Positions 24,314 to 33,509 are shown, numbered from the stretch's first letter. The stretch: 64,000 nucleotides of DNA from Luteibacter jiangsuensis (GCF_030812295.1 NZ_JAUSSK010000006.1:59538-123537), one strand, 5' to 3'. The notes: generated by a model from the sequence alone, not told the origin. Translations and numbers: made by a program.

Positions 24314-26662
24314 ATGTCGAGCACCACCCGTCTGCGCCACGGCCTGCTGGCCGCCGCCCTGTCCTTCGCCTTGCCCGCGCTCGCGCTGGCGGCCCCGAGC
24401 GACAAGGCGTCCAGCGCCTTCGCGGCGGTCGATCCGATGATCGGCACCGGTGGTGACGGGCATACCTTCCCCGGCGCCACGGTGCCCTTCGGCATGATCC
24501 AGCTCTCGCCGGACACGGCCATGCCGGATGTGAAGCATGCCTATAAATGGGCCGCCGGCTATCAGTACGGCGACTCGAGTATTCTCGGTTTCTCCCATAC
24601 GCATTTCTCCGGCAGCGGCCATTCCGACCTGGGCGACGTACTCGTCATGCCCATCGCCGGCGACGTGAAGCTGGATCCCGGTTCCCCCGACCAGCCCGGT
24701 AGCGGCTATCGCTCACGTTTCGATCACAAGAGCGAGAAAGCCGAGGCAGGGTACTACGCCGTCACGCTGGCCGACTACGACGTGCGCGCGGAGCTGACCG
24801 CGGGAGCCCGGGTGGGCTGGCACCGGTATACCTTTCCCAAGGGCAAGCCGGCCCACCTGTTGCTCGACCTCCGACCCAGCATCTATGACTACGACGGCAA
24901 GGTGCTGTGGTCGTCCCTGCGCGTCCGCTCCGACGGCACGGTGACCGGCGGCCGCACCACGCGTGGCTGGGCGCCGGGCCGCCAACTGTATTTCGCCATG
25001 CGCTTCAACCAGCCACTGGCCTCGCGCAGCCTCAAGAACCGCGAATCCGCCATTCCCTACCGTGGCTTCAGCGGTCCGGGCAACCGTGCCGAGGACGTGG
25101 ACGCGATCAGCGGGCGGGCCCTGGAAGGCGTGTTCGATTTCGGCGACCTCGGCACGCCGCTGGTCGTCAAGGTGGCGGTATCGTCCGTGAGCGAGGACAA
25201 CGCGGTGGCCAACCTGGACAAGGACGGGGCCGGATTCGATTTCGACACCCGCCGCGCGGAAGCCCGCCAGGCCTGGGAGAAGGCCCTTTCCAGCGTCGAC
25301 GTGCAAGCCCCGGCGCAGACCCGCAAGACGTTCTATACGGCGCTGTACCACGCCATGATCGCGCCCGGCCTGTCGATGGACGTCAACGGCGAGTACCGCG
25401 GCCCGGACAACCAGGTGCACACCGCCAAGGGTTTCGACTTCTATTCCACGTGGTCGCTCTGGGACGTGTACCGCGCGCAGCAGCCCCTGATGACCTTGCT
25501 CGAACCGGCGAAAAGCAACGATTTCGTCAGTTCGTTGATCGCCGCCCGCCAGGCAAGCCCCTTCGGCATCCTTCCGGTGTGGGCGTACCAGGGCATGGAG
25601 ACCTGGTGCATGATCGGCTACCACGCCGTGCCGGTGATCGCCGACGCCTATATGAAGGGTATCCGCGGCTACGATGCCAACGCCGCGCTGGACGCGATGG
25701 TGGCCAGCGCCACCTACGGCCCCTACGGTGGCCTGGACGACTACATGAAGCTCGGCTACGTGCCGATCGACCGCCAGCCCGAAGCCGCGTCCAAGACGGT
25801 GGAGTATGCGTTCGACGACTGGTCGCTGGCGCAGATGGCCAAGGCCATGGGGAAGGACGGCATCGCCGCGACCTTCATGAAGCGCGCCGGTAACTGGAAG
25901 AACAGTTTCGACACCAAGACCGGTTTCCTCCGCGCCCGCAAGAGCGACGGCACGTATCGCGAGCCGTTCGATCCTTCGTCCGCCGGTTACGGCAGCGACT
26001 ACACCGAAGGTAACGCCTGGCAGTATTCCTGGTACGTGCCACAGGACGTCGCCGGGCTGATCGACGCGCTGGGTGGCAGGCAGGCCTTTGTCGACAAGCT
26101 GGATTCCGTGTTCGATGCGAAGGTCGACCCGAAGTCCTTCGCCCACGTCGAGGACATCACCGGGCTGATCGGCTGGTACGCGCATGGTAACGAGCCGAGC
26201 CACCAGGTGGCCTACCTCTACGACTACGCCGGCCAGCCCTGGAAGACCCAGGAGCGCCTGGTGAAGATCATGCAGACCCAATACACGCCGACGCCCACGG
26301 GCCTCGTCGGCAACGACGACCTCGGCCAGATGTCGGCGTGGTACATCTTCACGGCGCTGGGCTTCTACCCGGTGGCGCCTGGCAGCAACCAGTACGTGAT
26401 CGGCCGTCCGTTCGTGGAAAAGGCCACGCTCAACCTCGCCGGAGGCAAGCGCTTCACCGTCACGGCCGACCACCTGGATGCGAAGCATCCGTATGTGGGC
26501 AAGGTCACGCTCAATGGCAAGTCGCTGGAACGGACCTTCGTTCGGCATGAGGAGATCGTCGCGGGCGGCGAACTGCATTTCTCGATGCAGGAAACGCCGG
26601 CGAAGACATGGGGTACGGGCGAAGGGGCCCAGCCCTATTCCATGAGCGCACCGGCGAACTGA
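24314..26662 (+). CDS. GH92 alpha-mannosidase, exported
   Basis: 782 residues with a signal peptide (LRHGLLAAALSFALPALALA, cut near LAA-PSD). Glycoside hydrolase family 92, calcium-dependent inverting exo-alpha-mannosidases: VDPMIGTGGDGHTFPGATVP then FGMIQLSPDT; GFSHTHFSGSGHSDLGD; FYTALYHAMIAPGLSMDVNG; FYSTWSLWDVYRAQQPLMTL; EGNAWQYSWYVPQD; and GNDDLGQMSAWYIFTALGFY then PV, carrying the catalytic and Ca-binding acids. It would release mannose from N-glycan or yeast mannan-like oligosaccharides in the periplasm. ATG 24314 follows GAGGGGAA; in-frame upstream starts lack homology. Divergent from the lacI operon. Confidence 0.95.
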   Translation: MSSTTRLRHGLLAAALSFALPALALAAPSDKASSAFAAVDPMIGTGGDGHTFPGATVPFGMIQLSPDTAMPDVKHAYKWAAGYQYGDSSILGFSHTHFSGSGHSDLGDVLVMPIAGDVKLDPGSPDQPGSGYRSRFDHKSEKAEAGYYAVTLADYDVRAELTAGARVGWHRYTFPKGKPAHLLLDLRPSIYDYDGKVLWSSLRVRSDGTVTGGRTTRGWAPGRQLYFAMRFNQPLASRSLKNRESAIPYRGFSGPGNRAEDVDAISGRALEGVFDFGDLGTPLVVKVAVSSVSEDNAVANLDKDGAGFDFDTRRAEARQAWEKALSSVDVQAPAQTRKTFYTALYHAMIAPGLSMDVNGEYRGPDNQVHTAKGFDFYSTWSLWDVYRAQQPLMTLLEPAKSNDFVSSLIAARQASPFGILPVWAYQGMETWCMIGYHAVPVIADAYMKGIRGYDANAALDAMVASATYGPYGGLDDYMKLGYVPIDRQPEAASKTVEYAFDDWSLAQMAKAMGKDGIAATFMKRAGNWKNSFDTKTGFLRARKSDGTYREPFDPSSAGYGSDYTEGNAWQYSWYVPQDVAGLIDALGGRQAFVDKLDSVFDAKVDPKSFAHVEDITGLIGWYAHGNEPSHQVAYLYDYAGQPWKTQERLVKIMQTQYTPTPTGLVGNDDLGQMSAWYIFTALGFYPVAPGSNQYVIGRPFVEKATLNLAGGKRFTVTADHLDAKHPYVGKVTLNGKSLERTFVRHEEIVAGGELHFSMQETPAKTWGTGEGAQPYSMSAPAN

Positions 26663-26886
26663 GCCGGGCCTTCACACACCGTCACAGGCTCTTCACGACG
26701 CCTTCGGCATTAAGCACGCCTCCAAACGGACGGGTGCGTCACTCTTCCCTTGCCAGTCGGCGGGGGGAGGGGGCGCACCCGTCGCGCGTCCTGAGGGCCG
26801 GCGATGGCGATCCACCGAAGCGACGCATCCGGCGTCTACAATGAATGTCCTTTCCGGGCAGGAGTCGTCGTGGGGATGAGGAAGGC

Positions 26887-28683
26887 ATGATCGAACGCAT
26901 TGGACTGCGCTGGCGGCTGGTCGGACTGCTGGCAGCGGTACTCGTGATCGTGGCGCTGCCGTATGTCGTCACGCGCTCGAGTTCGGAGGACGCCCTGGAC
27001 TCGCGCGACTGGGTCACCCATACGGCGGAGATCAAGGCCAGCGTGTATCAGCTCGATGGCATCCTGCGCAGCAGCGAGGCCGCGATGTACGCGCGCATCG
27101 CCGGTGCGCCTGACGGTGCCGAGCTGGACGAACGCGCCATGGCACCGCGTAAGCTCGTGCCGGGGATCATCGCCGGGTTGCGCGAGATGACACGCGACAA
27201 CGCGAAACAACTGACCCGGCTGGGTGCCCTCGAGTCGATCGCCAGCGGACGCATGGCCCTCACCGACCAGGCCTTGCAGCGCCTGGTTGCCGGCGATCGC
27301 GCCGGCGCCTTCGCCTCGATGGAGGATGCCCGCAAGCTGTTCCCGGTTCGCGGCCCCATCGACGAGGTGCTTGCCGAAGAATCGAAGCTGCTCGCCGCCC
27401 GTCGTGCCGACGCCACCACGCTGGCTTCGAACAACCGCATCGTGCTGCTGGTTGCCGCGCTGGCGCAGCTCGCGCTGCTGGGCATCGTGGTGGTGGTTTC
27501 GGAGCGGCAGATTGCCATCCGCCTGGCCGCGGAGTCCCGCGTGGCCGATGCGGTGAAACGGTCACAGCTCATCGTGCAGGCCGTGCGCGAACCGATCGCG
27601 ATGCTCGATCGTCACCTGCGTACGTTGCTGGTGAACACCGCCTTCGCCGAACTCTACGGATTCGATCCTGAAAGCGACCAGCATGCGCCGCTCGACCGCA
27701 TCGGTGACGGCGCATGGGGCGACACCGCGTTGTTGCAGCGCTTGTCCGACGTGATCGCCCGCGACCGCGAGCTATGGGATTACGAACTGACCCAACGCAC
27801 GGCCGACGGCATCGACCGCTTCGTGGTGATCAATGCCCGGCGCATCGAACAGCCCGACAGCGCCGATCCAGCCCTGCTGCTGACGGTGAGCGATATCACC
27901 GCGCGAGCCCTGGTGGAACAGAAGGTCAACGAACTGAACCGCCAGCTCGAAGGCAAGGTGGAACAGATCTCGGACGTGAACCGGGAACTGGAAGCGTTCA
28001 GTTATTCGGTGTCGCACGACCTGCGTGCGCCGCTGCGGCACATCTCGGGATTCGCGGGCAAACTCGAGATGGAACTCGGCGAGAAGGCCGATGAACGCGC
28101 GCGGCATTACATCGACGTGATCAGCAGCTCGTCGCGACGCATGGCCCAGCTGATCGACGACCTGCTGGTGTTCTCGCGCCTGGGCCGTGGTGCGCTGCGA
28201 CTGCAGCCGGTCGACATGCAGTCCCTGGTGGAGGAAGCCCGGGCACTGGTGGAAACCGATGCCCAGGATCGCCACATCGACTGGAAGATCACACCGATGC
28301 CCATCGTGATCGGCGACGAGAACATGCTTCGCACGGTGTGGCAGAACCTGCTCGGCAACGCGGTGAAATACACTTCGCACCGCGAGTCCGCGCGGATCGA
28401 GGTGGGGCTGGATAGAACCCCCACGGGCGACTACCAGTTCTCGGTGCGCGACAACGGCGCGGGTTTCGACATGAAGTACGCCGGCAAACTGTTCGGCGTG
28501 TTCCAGCGCTTGCATCGCGCTTCCGAGTTTCCCGGCAACGGCATCGGTCTTGCCAATGTCAGGCGCATCATCTCTCGCCATGGCGGCCGGACCTGGGCCG
28601 AGGGTGAGATCGACCGCGGCGCCACTTTCCATTTCTCACTACCGGCATCCGATGTGCCGGGCTCCAGAACGGGTGACACATGA
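26887..28683 (+). CDS. Membrane sensor histidine kinase with periplasmic CHASE3-like domain and PAS
   Basis: 598 residues. Membrane helix 1 about 8-30, a helical periplasmic domain of CHASE3 type (about 35-185), helix 2 about 190-212, and a PAS domain (about 225-340, AVREPIAMLDRHLRTLLVNT). A coiled segment (EQKVNELNRQLEGKVEQISD) leads to HisKA with His377 in SYSVSHDLRAPLRH, and HATPase boxes NLLGNAVKYTS, DNGAGFDMKYAGKLFGVFQR, GNGIGLANVRR. This bacteriophytochrome-type kinase core usually pairs with a stand-alone receiver, and one overlaps its stop (ATGA). AGGAAG precedes ATG 26887. Confidence 0.9.
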   Translation: MIERIGLRWRLVGLLAAVLVIVALPYVVTRSSSEDALDSRDWVTHTAEIKASVYQLDGILRSSEAAMYARIAGAPDGAELDERAMAPRKLVPGIIAGLREMTRDNAKQLTRLGALESIASGRMALTDQALQRLVAGDRAGAFASMEDARKLFPVRGPIDEVLAEESKLLAARRADATTLASNNRIVLLVAALAQLALLGIVVVVSERQIAIRLAAESRVADAVKRSQLIVQAVREPIAMLDRHLRTLLVNTAFAELYGFDPESDQHAPLDRIGDGAWGDTALLQRLSDVIARDRELWDYELTQRTADGIDRFVVINARRIEQPDSADPALLLTVSDITARALVEQKVNELNRQLEGKVEQISDVNRELEAFSYSVSHDLRAPLRHISGFAGKLEMELGEKADERARHYIDVISSSSRRMAQLIDDLLVFSRLGRGALRLQPVDMQSLVEEARALVETDAQDRHIDWKITPMPIVIGDENMLRTVWQNLLGNAVKYTSHRESARIEVGLDRTPTGDYQFSVRDNGAGFDMKYAGKLFGVFQRLHRASEFPGNGIGLANVRRIISRHGGRTWAEGEIDRGATFHFSLPASDVPGSRTGDT

Positions 28684-29126
28684 ACAAGCGCGACCTGCGC
28701 ACGATCCTTCTCGTCGAAGATTCCCTGGCCGATGCCGAAATGGCCATCGACGCCCTTCGCGAGGCCAAGCTCGCCAATCCGGTCGTCCACGTGGAGGATG
28801 GCGTCGATTGCCTCGACTGGCTGTATCGCCGCGGTGCCTTCGTCGATCGGCCGGAGGGTGATCCCTCCGTGATCCTGCTCGATATCAAGATGCCGCGCAT
28901 GGACGGCCTGGAAGTACTCAAGCAACTGCGTACCGAGGAACGCTGGAAGCGCCTGCCGGTGGTGATCCTGTCTTCATCCCGTGAAGAGAGCGATCTTGCG
29001 CGCAGCTGGGATCTCGGCGTCAATGCCTATGTGCTGAAGCCAGTGGATGTACAGCAATTCTTCACGGCGGTGCAGACGCTTGGCCACTTCTGGGCGGTGC
29101 TGAACCAGCGCCCGGAAGGCGAATAA
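28680..29126 (+). CDS. Single-domain response regulator (Rcp1-like)
   Basis: 148 residues, one receiver domain: VEDSLADAEM (acidic pocket), Asp68 in ILLDIKMPRMDG, Ser in ILSSSREESD, Lys in VLKPVDVQQFF. The long loop VDCLDWLYRRGAFVDRPEGD between helix 2 and strand 3 is typical of receivers paired with phytochrome-type kinases (Rcp1). Its ATG overlaps the kinase stop codon, so translation is coupled. No output domain; it probably passes phosphate to, or competes with, the hybrid protein encoded 25 bp downstream. Confidence 0.92.
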   Translation: MNKRDLRTILLVEDSLADAEMAIDALREAKLANPVVHVEDGVDCLDWLYRRGAFVDRPEGDPSVILLDIKMPRMDGLEVLKQLRTEERWKRLPVVILSSSREESDLARSWDLGVNAYVLKPVDVQQFFTAVQTLGHFWAVLNQRPEGE

Positions 29127-29151
29127 CACGCGACGACGGACGGGATGAGAC

Positions 29152-30693
29152 ATGGGTGGGCAAGTCCAAAAGGTCAGGATTCTCCAAGTCGAGGACAGTC
29201 CCCTCGACGCGGAGTTGGTGCTGACCGAACTCGACCAGGACGGGATCGAGTACGAGACGAGGCTGGTGGACGACGAGCAGGCCTATATCGCTGCCCTCGA
29301 CGAATTTCATCCGGACATCGTGCTGTCCGATCTCAGCATGCCGGTCTTCAGCGGCGAACGTGCGCTGCGGATCCTGCGCGAGCGCGGCTCCGATATTCCT
29401 TTCATCTTCATCTCCGCCACGCTCGGTGAGGAAGCGGCGATCGAGGCATTGCGTAACGGTGCCACCGATTACATCCTGAAGCACAACACCGCACGTCTTG
29501 CCAGCGCGGTTCGCCGCGCCCTGCGCGAGGCGGAAGAGCAACGTGCCCGCGCACGGGCTGAGCAGGAATTGATCCGCGCGCAGCGTTTCGAAAGCCTCGC
29601 CCTGCTGGCTGGTGGCCTGAGCCACGACCTGCGAAACCTGTTGCAGCCGCTTTTGCTCGCTGGCGACACGCTGGAGGACTATGCCGACGATCCTCGCCTC
29701 GCGAGGCTCGGCACGCTGGTGCGCGATTGCGGGCGCCGCGGACTGGAAATGGTTTCTTCGATGCTTTCCTTCGCCCGCGGTGCGCGGCGCGCGGAGCAGG
29801 TGAAGCTCGGCGCCCTGCTGGAAGCGCTGAACCTGCTCCTGCAAGGTAGCATCCCGCGTATGGTGCGGATGGATGTGGACGTATTCGATCCGGACGTGGC
29901 GTTCGAAGGCAATCACACCGAACTGCAACAGTGCCTTCTCAATCTTTGCCTCAACGCTATCCAGGCGATGCCCGAGGGAGGCGTGCTGCGGATAGAAACC
30001 GATATGGTCAGCCTGCCCGAGGATTTCTTCTCCGATGGCGAGCAAGCCACGCCCGGGCGATACCTGCGACTGTCGGTCGTCGACAGCGGGCACGGCATGC
30101 CGCCCGAAGTCCTGCAGCGATTGTTCGAACCGTTCTTCACGACGAAGGAAGCGGGAACGGGTCTGGGCCTGCTGTCGTGCAAGCGCATCGTCGCCAATCA
30201 CGGCGGCCTCATGCGTGTGCGTAGCCAGGCCGGCGAAGGCACGGAATTTCATCTCTATCTGCCGTTGCGCAACGAGGACGGCGACCACGTCGAACCGCAA
30301 ATCATGGATGCGAGCCTCCAGGGCGAGGCCGAACGCGTGCTGGTGGTGGTGGAGGAGGCGGTGCAACTATCGCTGCTGGTCGATACGCTCGACGCGTACG
30401 GCTACCAGGCTGGTGCGAGCCAGAGCGGCACGGCCGCGTTGCAATGGATCGAGGCGCATGGCGTGCCGGACCTTGTCGTGATGGACGCCGACATGAACCT
30501 GTTCACCGGGGTTCGCACGCTGGCCGCGTTGCTCGATCACGGCTACGGCGGCGCGGTGTTGCTGCTGGCGCACCCCAATGCGCCACCGAACCTCGACGAA
30601 TTGCCCCAACTCGATCATCTGTATGTGATCGAGAAGCCGGTACAGTCGCGGGCGTTGCTGCGGAAGGTGCGTGAGGCGCTGAATGCGGGTTAG
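29152..30693 (+). CDS. Hybrid receiver - histidine kinase - receiver protein
   Basis: 513 residues, soluble. N-terminal receiver with VEDSPLDAEL, Asp60 in VLSDLSMPVFSG and DYILKHN. A coiled linker follows, then the kinase: His158 in GGLSHDLRNLLQPLLL, LNLCLNAIQAMPEGG, DSGHGMPPEVLQRLFEPFFT, GTGLGLLSCKRI. The C-terminal receiver (about 395-510) is diverged: the acidic pocket is VVEEAV instead of Asp-Asp, but the acceptor Asp (VVMDADMN) and Lys (VIEKPV) remain. Third gene of the relay operon; the N-terminal receiver may be phosphorylated by the upstream membrane kinase. No DNA-binding output, so the final effector is elsewhere. Confidence 0.9.
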   Translation: MGGQVQKVRILQVEDSPLDAELVLTELDQDGIEYETRLVDDEQAYIAALDEFHPDIVLSDLSMPVFSGERALRILRERGSDIPFIFISATLGEEAAIEALRNGATDYILKHNTARLASAVRRALREAEEQRARARAEQELIRAQRFESLALLAGGLSHDLRNLLQPLLLAGDTLEDYADDPRLARLGTLVRDCGRRGLEMVSSMLSFARGARRAEQVKLGALLEALNLLLQGSIPRMVRMDVDVFDPDVAFEGNHTELQQCLLNLCLNAIQAMPEGGVLRIETDMVSLPEDFFSDGEQATPGRYLRLSVVDSGHGMPPEVLQRLFEPFFTTKEAGTGLGLLSCKRIVANHGGLMRVRSQAGEGTEFHLYLPLRNEDGDHVEPQIMDASLQGEAERVLVVVEEAVQLSLLVDTLDAYGYQAGASQSGTAALQWIEAHGVPDLVVMDADMNLFTGVRTLAALLDHGYGGAVLLLAHPNAPPNLDELPQLDHLYVIEKPVQSRALLRKVREALNAG

Positions 30694-30724
30694 AACGCTC
30701 CGTTGCTTGGGAAAAGCAAGCCCT

Positions 30725-30811
30725 GGTGGGAGCCGACCCTGTCGGCGATCTCGCGGCAACGGGCCAGGTTACGGCAAGCACCCATCGCCGACAGGGTCGG
30801 CTCCCACCAGG
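30725..30811 (-). repeat. REP pair (BIME-like), inverted copy
   Basis: Arms GGTGGGAGCCGACCCTGTCG and CGACAGGGTCGGCTCCCACC are perfectly complementary. The core reads GCAACGGGCCAGGTTACGGC on the plus strand, that is, opposite to the copies at 14233, 18270 and 56087. It lies between convergent genes. Confidence 0.92.
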
Positions 30812-30822
30812 AGGCTCGTCGG

Positions 30823-31239
30823 TCAGTCCGTGGTGAATGAGCAGCCCTCTCGATTTCGCGAGCATCTGTAGAGCCAGTCTCCCTTGCGGGCTGACCAGCC
30901 ATGGGGAGGGACCAGCACCTTGAGTGGCGTTGCGCCGCCGTTGTATTTCATGACGAGCGTGCCAGAGGTGAGGCGATAGCGGCAGCCTTCGAAGAATCCA
31001 AAGATCATGGATGGATTCGTGGCCCGCACCGCGTGAAATTCCGCGTCGATGAATTCGCGCACGTGACCGCCCCCGGCGGCGCTCGGTATGCCGGACCACG
31101 TCGCGTCCGCCCGTTGGGCGTGCGCACGATACTTTTCGTCAGCGAAGATGATGTCGTTCGGGGAAGGGCAGTGCTCGGTGACTCGTGCGTGCACCGTTGG
31201 CGCGAGGAGCAAGATGGCAAGCGCTGGCAGCGTTCTCAT
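30823..31239 (-). CDS. Secreted cysteine-containing protein, paralogue B (possibly DUF3757)
   Basis: 138 residues from ATG 31239. Signal peptide MRTLPALAILLLAPTVHA then a mature domain with conserved Cys: EHCPSPNDI, FEGCRYRL, and a C-terminal pair RCSRNREGC that may form disulfides. The pattern of an N-terminal CP(S/H)P followed by Tyr/Trp-rich strands resembles DUF3757-type secreted proteins of proteobacteria; this naming is tentative. Its start overlaps the stop of the paralogue at 31236 (ATGA). The two share EHCP, the CxYxLxxGxLxM core and a terminal Cys pair, so they arose by tandem duplication. Confidence 0.75.
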   Translation of the reverse strand: MRTLPALAILLLAPTVHARVTEHCPSPNDIIFADEKYRAHAQRADATWSGIPSAAGGGHVREFIDAEFHAVRATNPSMIFGFFEGCRYRLTSGTLVMKYNGGATPLKVLVPPHGWSARKGDWLYRCSRNREGCSFTTD

Positions 31240-31664
31240 TCGCCGACTCCGCGGAACGTACAACCGATACCGTCGGTTGCAGTGCACGTGTGATACACCA
31301 CGCCGAAGGGGCCCAGCTCACGCGTCCACGCATGGCGGTCGTGCAGACGGAGTTTCGGTCTCCCGGCCATGTCCATGTAAGCCATATCCAATGCGCCTCG
31401 TTCCAGTTTGTAGCTGCAACGGGCCAGTTCGCCGTCGATTGCGGTTTCGCTATCGGGGTAGAAGATCGCTTCTTCGAAGCGAACCACGTTGCCATCGTTT
31501 CCAGCGGGTGCGACACCTACCCATTCGTATCGCGAGTCCTGTGCAGGCGCCTTATGGACACCGTGTTGACTCACGATCGTGAATGGATGCGGGCAATGTT
31601 CGATGACGTAGGCCGAGGTAACGGGGGATGCAAGTGTCGCGATAGCGCCGAGCAATGCGCGCAT
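31236..31664 (-). CDS. Secreted cysteine-containing protein, paralogue A (possibly DUF3757)
   Basis: 142 residues. Signal peptide MRALLGAIATLASPVTSA, then IEHCPHPFTIVSQHGVHKAP, RCSYKLERGALDMAYMDM, and terminal TCTATDGIGCTF. It aligns by eye along its whole length with the next gene (EHCP, CxYxLxxG, WxxxxG, paired C-terminal Cys). First gene of a two-gene unit. GC content is lower than the surroundings (about 55-58% by eye), which together with the AT-richer upstream region suggests more recent acquisition. Function unknown; exported small disulfide proteins of this type may be inhibitors, toxins or surface proteins. Confidence 0.75.
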   Translation of the reverse strand: MRALLGAIATLASPVTSAYVIEHCPHPFTIVSQHGVHKAPAQDSRYEWVGVAPAGNDGNVVRFEEAIFYPDSETAIDGELARCSYKLERGALDMAYMDMAGRPKLRLHDRHAWTRELGPFGVVYHTCTATDGIGCTFRGVGE

Positions 31665-32047
31665 GACTGATTTCCTTTTCCATGAGGGAAGGGCGCCAAC
31701 ATCGCCGGGGGCGACGGGCTATCAGTCAGTATGGGAATCGAGCGACGGTGGCGCCGTCGGCGATGTACGAGTGCGCTTGTCAGGTATGCCCTTTTCGGCA
31801 CGAACCGCCCCCTGGATATGGGAGATTCTGGCGCGCTCCTCGCCCTGGATGGGTTTCCTTTGGCGCGTCCTGTCCAAAGGCAAATTCATGGTATGGAAAA
31901 ATTCCTTTGCTTTCCAGCGAAGACGGCTTGGCGCGGAATCACCTGTGAGCCGGATTTCCGAATTTTCTTCCCTGTCCGGTGCGGGCTTTGCCAGTTCTGC
32001 GTTGCAGAAGTTGCTGACCGAGCGATCAGCTTTTGCCACCAGCAGTC
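31665..32047. other. AT-richer intergenic region upstream of the paralogue pair
   Basis: 383 bp with no gene I can support. Base composition drops well below the rest of the window (for example CATGGTATGGAAAAATTCCT near 31888). A 105-codon minus-strand frame (31722-32039, GTG start 8 bp after the pilR stop) exists but its product is basic, unstructured and resembles nothing. GCTGACCGAGCGATCAGC followed by TTTT (about 32013-32034) is a weak stem. It must contain the promoter for the paralogue pair. Confidence 0.45.
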
Positions 32048-33442
32048 TCAGTCGATCCCGAGCTTCTTCAACTTGTACCGCAGCGCGCGGAACGTGATCC
32101 CCAGCTTCTTCGCCGTCGCCGTCTTGTTATACCGCGACTCTTCCAGCGCCTTGATGATCGTGTCGCGCTCGATGTTGGAGATGTAATCCTCGAGCGAGCC
32201 GTCGGTCGCGGCGCTGCGCACGGCGTGTGCGGCGGTGGCCGGGGCGGCGGCTTCCGTCACGGCGGCCAGCGCCGGCGCGACGGTGCGCTGCGGCAGCATC
32301 AGGTCTTCGGCTTCGATCGTGTCGCCTTCGCACATCGCCATGGCGCGTTCGAGGATGTTCTCCAGTTCGCGGACATTGCCCGGGAATTGGTAGGCCTCCA
32401 GCGCGGCAAGGGCTTCCGGGCGCAGGCGCCCGGGTTCGCCGCCGGCTTCGGTGGCCAGCTGGCGGAGGATGAAGTCCGCCAGCTTCGGCACGTCGCCGCG
32501 ACGCTCGCGTAGCGGCGGAACGCGCAGTTCGATGACGTTGATGCGGTAGAAGAGATCCTGCCGGAACAGGCCTTGCTCGACCAGCGCGGCGAGGTTCTTG
32601 TGCGTGGCCGAGAGAATGCGGACATCCACTGGAATTTCGTCGCGGCCGCCGATGGGACGCACCGCTTTTTCCTGGATGGCGCGCAGCAGTTTCACCTGCA
32701 TGTGCAACGGAAGCTCCGCCACCTCATCCAGGAACAGCGTGCCGCCTTGCGCGGCCTGGAACAGGCCTTCCTTGTCGGCATGCGCGCCGGTGAAGCTGCC
32801 CTTGCGATGGCCGAAGAATTCGCTTTCCATCAACTCGGACGGAATCGCGCCGCAGTTCACCGGCACGAAGGCGCCGGTCGCGCGCGGCCCCATCTCGTGG
32901 ATCAGGCGGGCGACCAGTTCCTTGCCCACGCCGGACTCGCCGGCGATATAGACCGGCGCCTGGTTGCGTGCGAGCTTGGCGATCTTGCCGCGTACTTCGG
33001 TCATCGCGGAGGAGTCGCCGATCAGGCGATCGGCACCGGGCGAGGTCTTGCTGCCGGCACCCGCCTTGCGCTCCTCGGACAGGCGAAGCGCCGTACGCAC
33101 GAGGCGGCGCAGCAGGTGGATATCCACCGGCTTGGAAACGAAATCGAAGGCACCCGCCTTGAGCGCGTTGACCGCCGCATCGACATTACCGTAGGCCGTG
33201 ATCATCGCCACCGGCATGTCCGGATGGTTGGTGGCGATCAGCTCGATGATTTCCTGGCCGCTGCCGTCGGGCAGCCGCATGTCGGTGAAGCACAGGTCGT
33301 AGCGCCGGGCCGCCAATGCGCTCCGCGCTTCGCTGACGCTCCCCACGGCGTCGACGTCGAGTTCCATTCGACCGAGTGTGATGGTCAGTAACTCGCGGAT
33401 GTCCCGTTCGTCGTCGATGACCAGTACGGTCTGCTTGCTCAT
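32048..33442 (-). CDS. pilR: Type IV pilus response regulator PilR (sigma-54 activator)
   Basis: 464 residues. Receiver (1-125) with Asp54 in CFTDMRLPDGSG. Sigma-54 AAA+ domain (about 145-380): Walker A GESGVGKE, the sigma-54 contact loop GSFTGA (the Ser variant also seen in PilR), Walker B LFLDEVAELP, and the R-finger region FRQDLFYRINV. Fis-type helix-turn-helix at the end (TATAKKLGITFRALRYKLKK). It activates pilA transcription with sigma-54. ATG 33442 (MSKQTV) is the natural start. pilS lies directly upstream on the same strand (67 bp). Confidence 0.95.
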   Translation of the reverse strand: MSKQTVLVIDDERDIRELLTITLGRMELDVDAVGSVSEARSALAARRYDLCFTDMRLPDGSGQEIIELIATNHPDMPVAMITAYGNVDAAVNALKAGAFDFVSKPVDIHLLRRLVRTALRLSEERKAGAGSKTSPGADRLIGDSSAMTEVRGKIAKLARNQAPVYIAGESGVGKELVARLIHEMGPRATGAFVPVNCGAIPSELMESEFFGHRKGSFTGAHADKEGLFQAAQGGTLFLDEVAELPLHMQVKLLRAIQEKAVRPIGGRDEIPVDVRILSATHKNLAALVEQGLFRQDLFYRINVIELRVPPLRERRGDVPKLADFILRQLATEAGGEPGRLRPEALAALEAYQFPGNVRELENILERAMAMCEGDTIEAEDLMLPQRTVAPALAAVTEAAAPATAAHAVRSAATDGSLEDYISNIERDTIIKALEESRYNKTATAKKLGITFRALRYKLKKLGID

Positions 33443-33509
33443 TAGGTCCGACAGGTTCGGTGAATAGTCCAAATGTAACCGCCCGGGCGGCATACGCAAA
33501 GGGCGGGGT

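Noticed and set aside
31722..32039. 105-codon frame on the minus strand after pilR
   Set aside because: GTG start with only weak ribosome site, no recognisable fold, unusual composition; kept only as part of the intergenic description.
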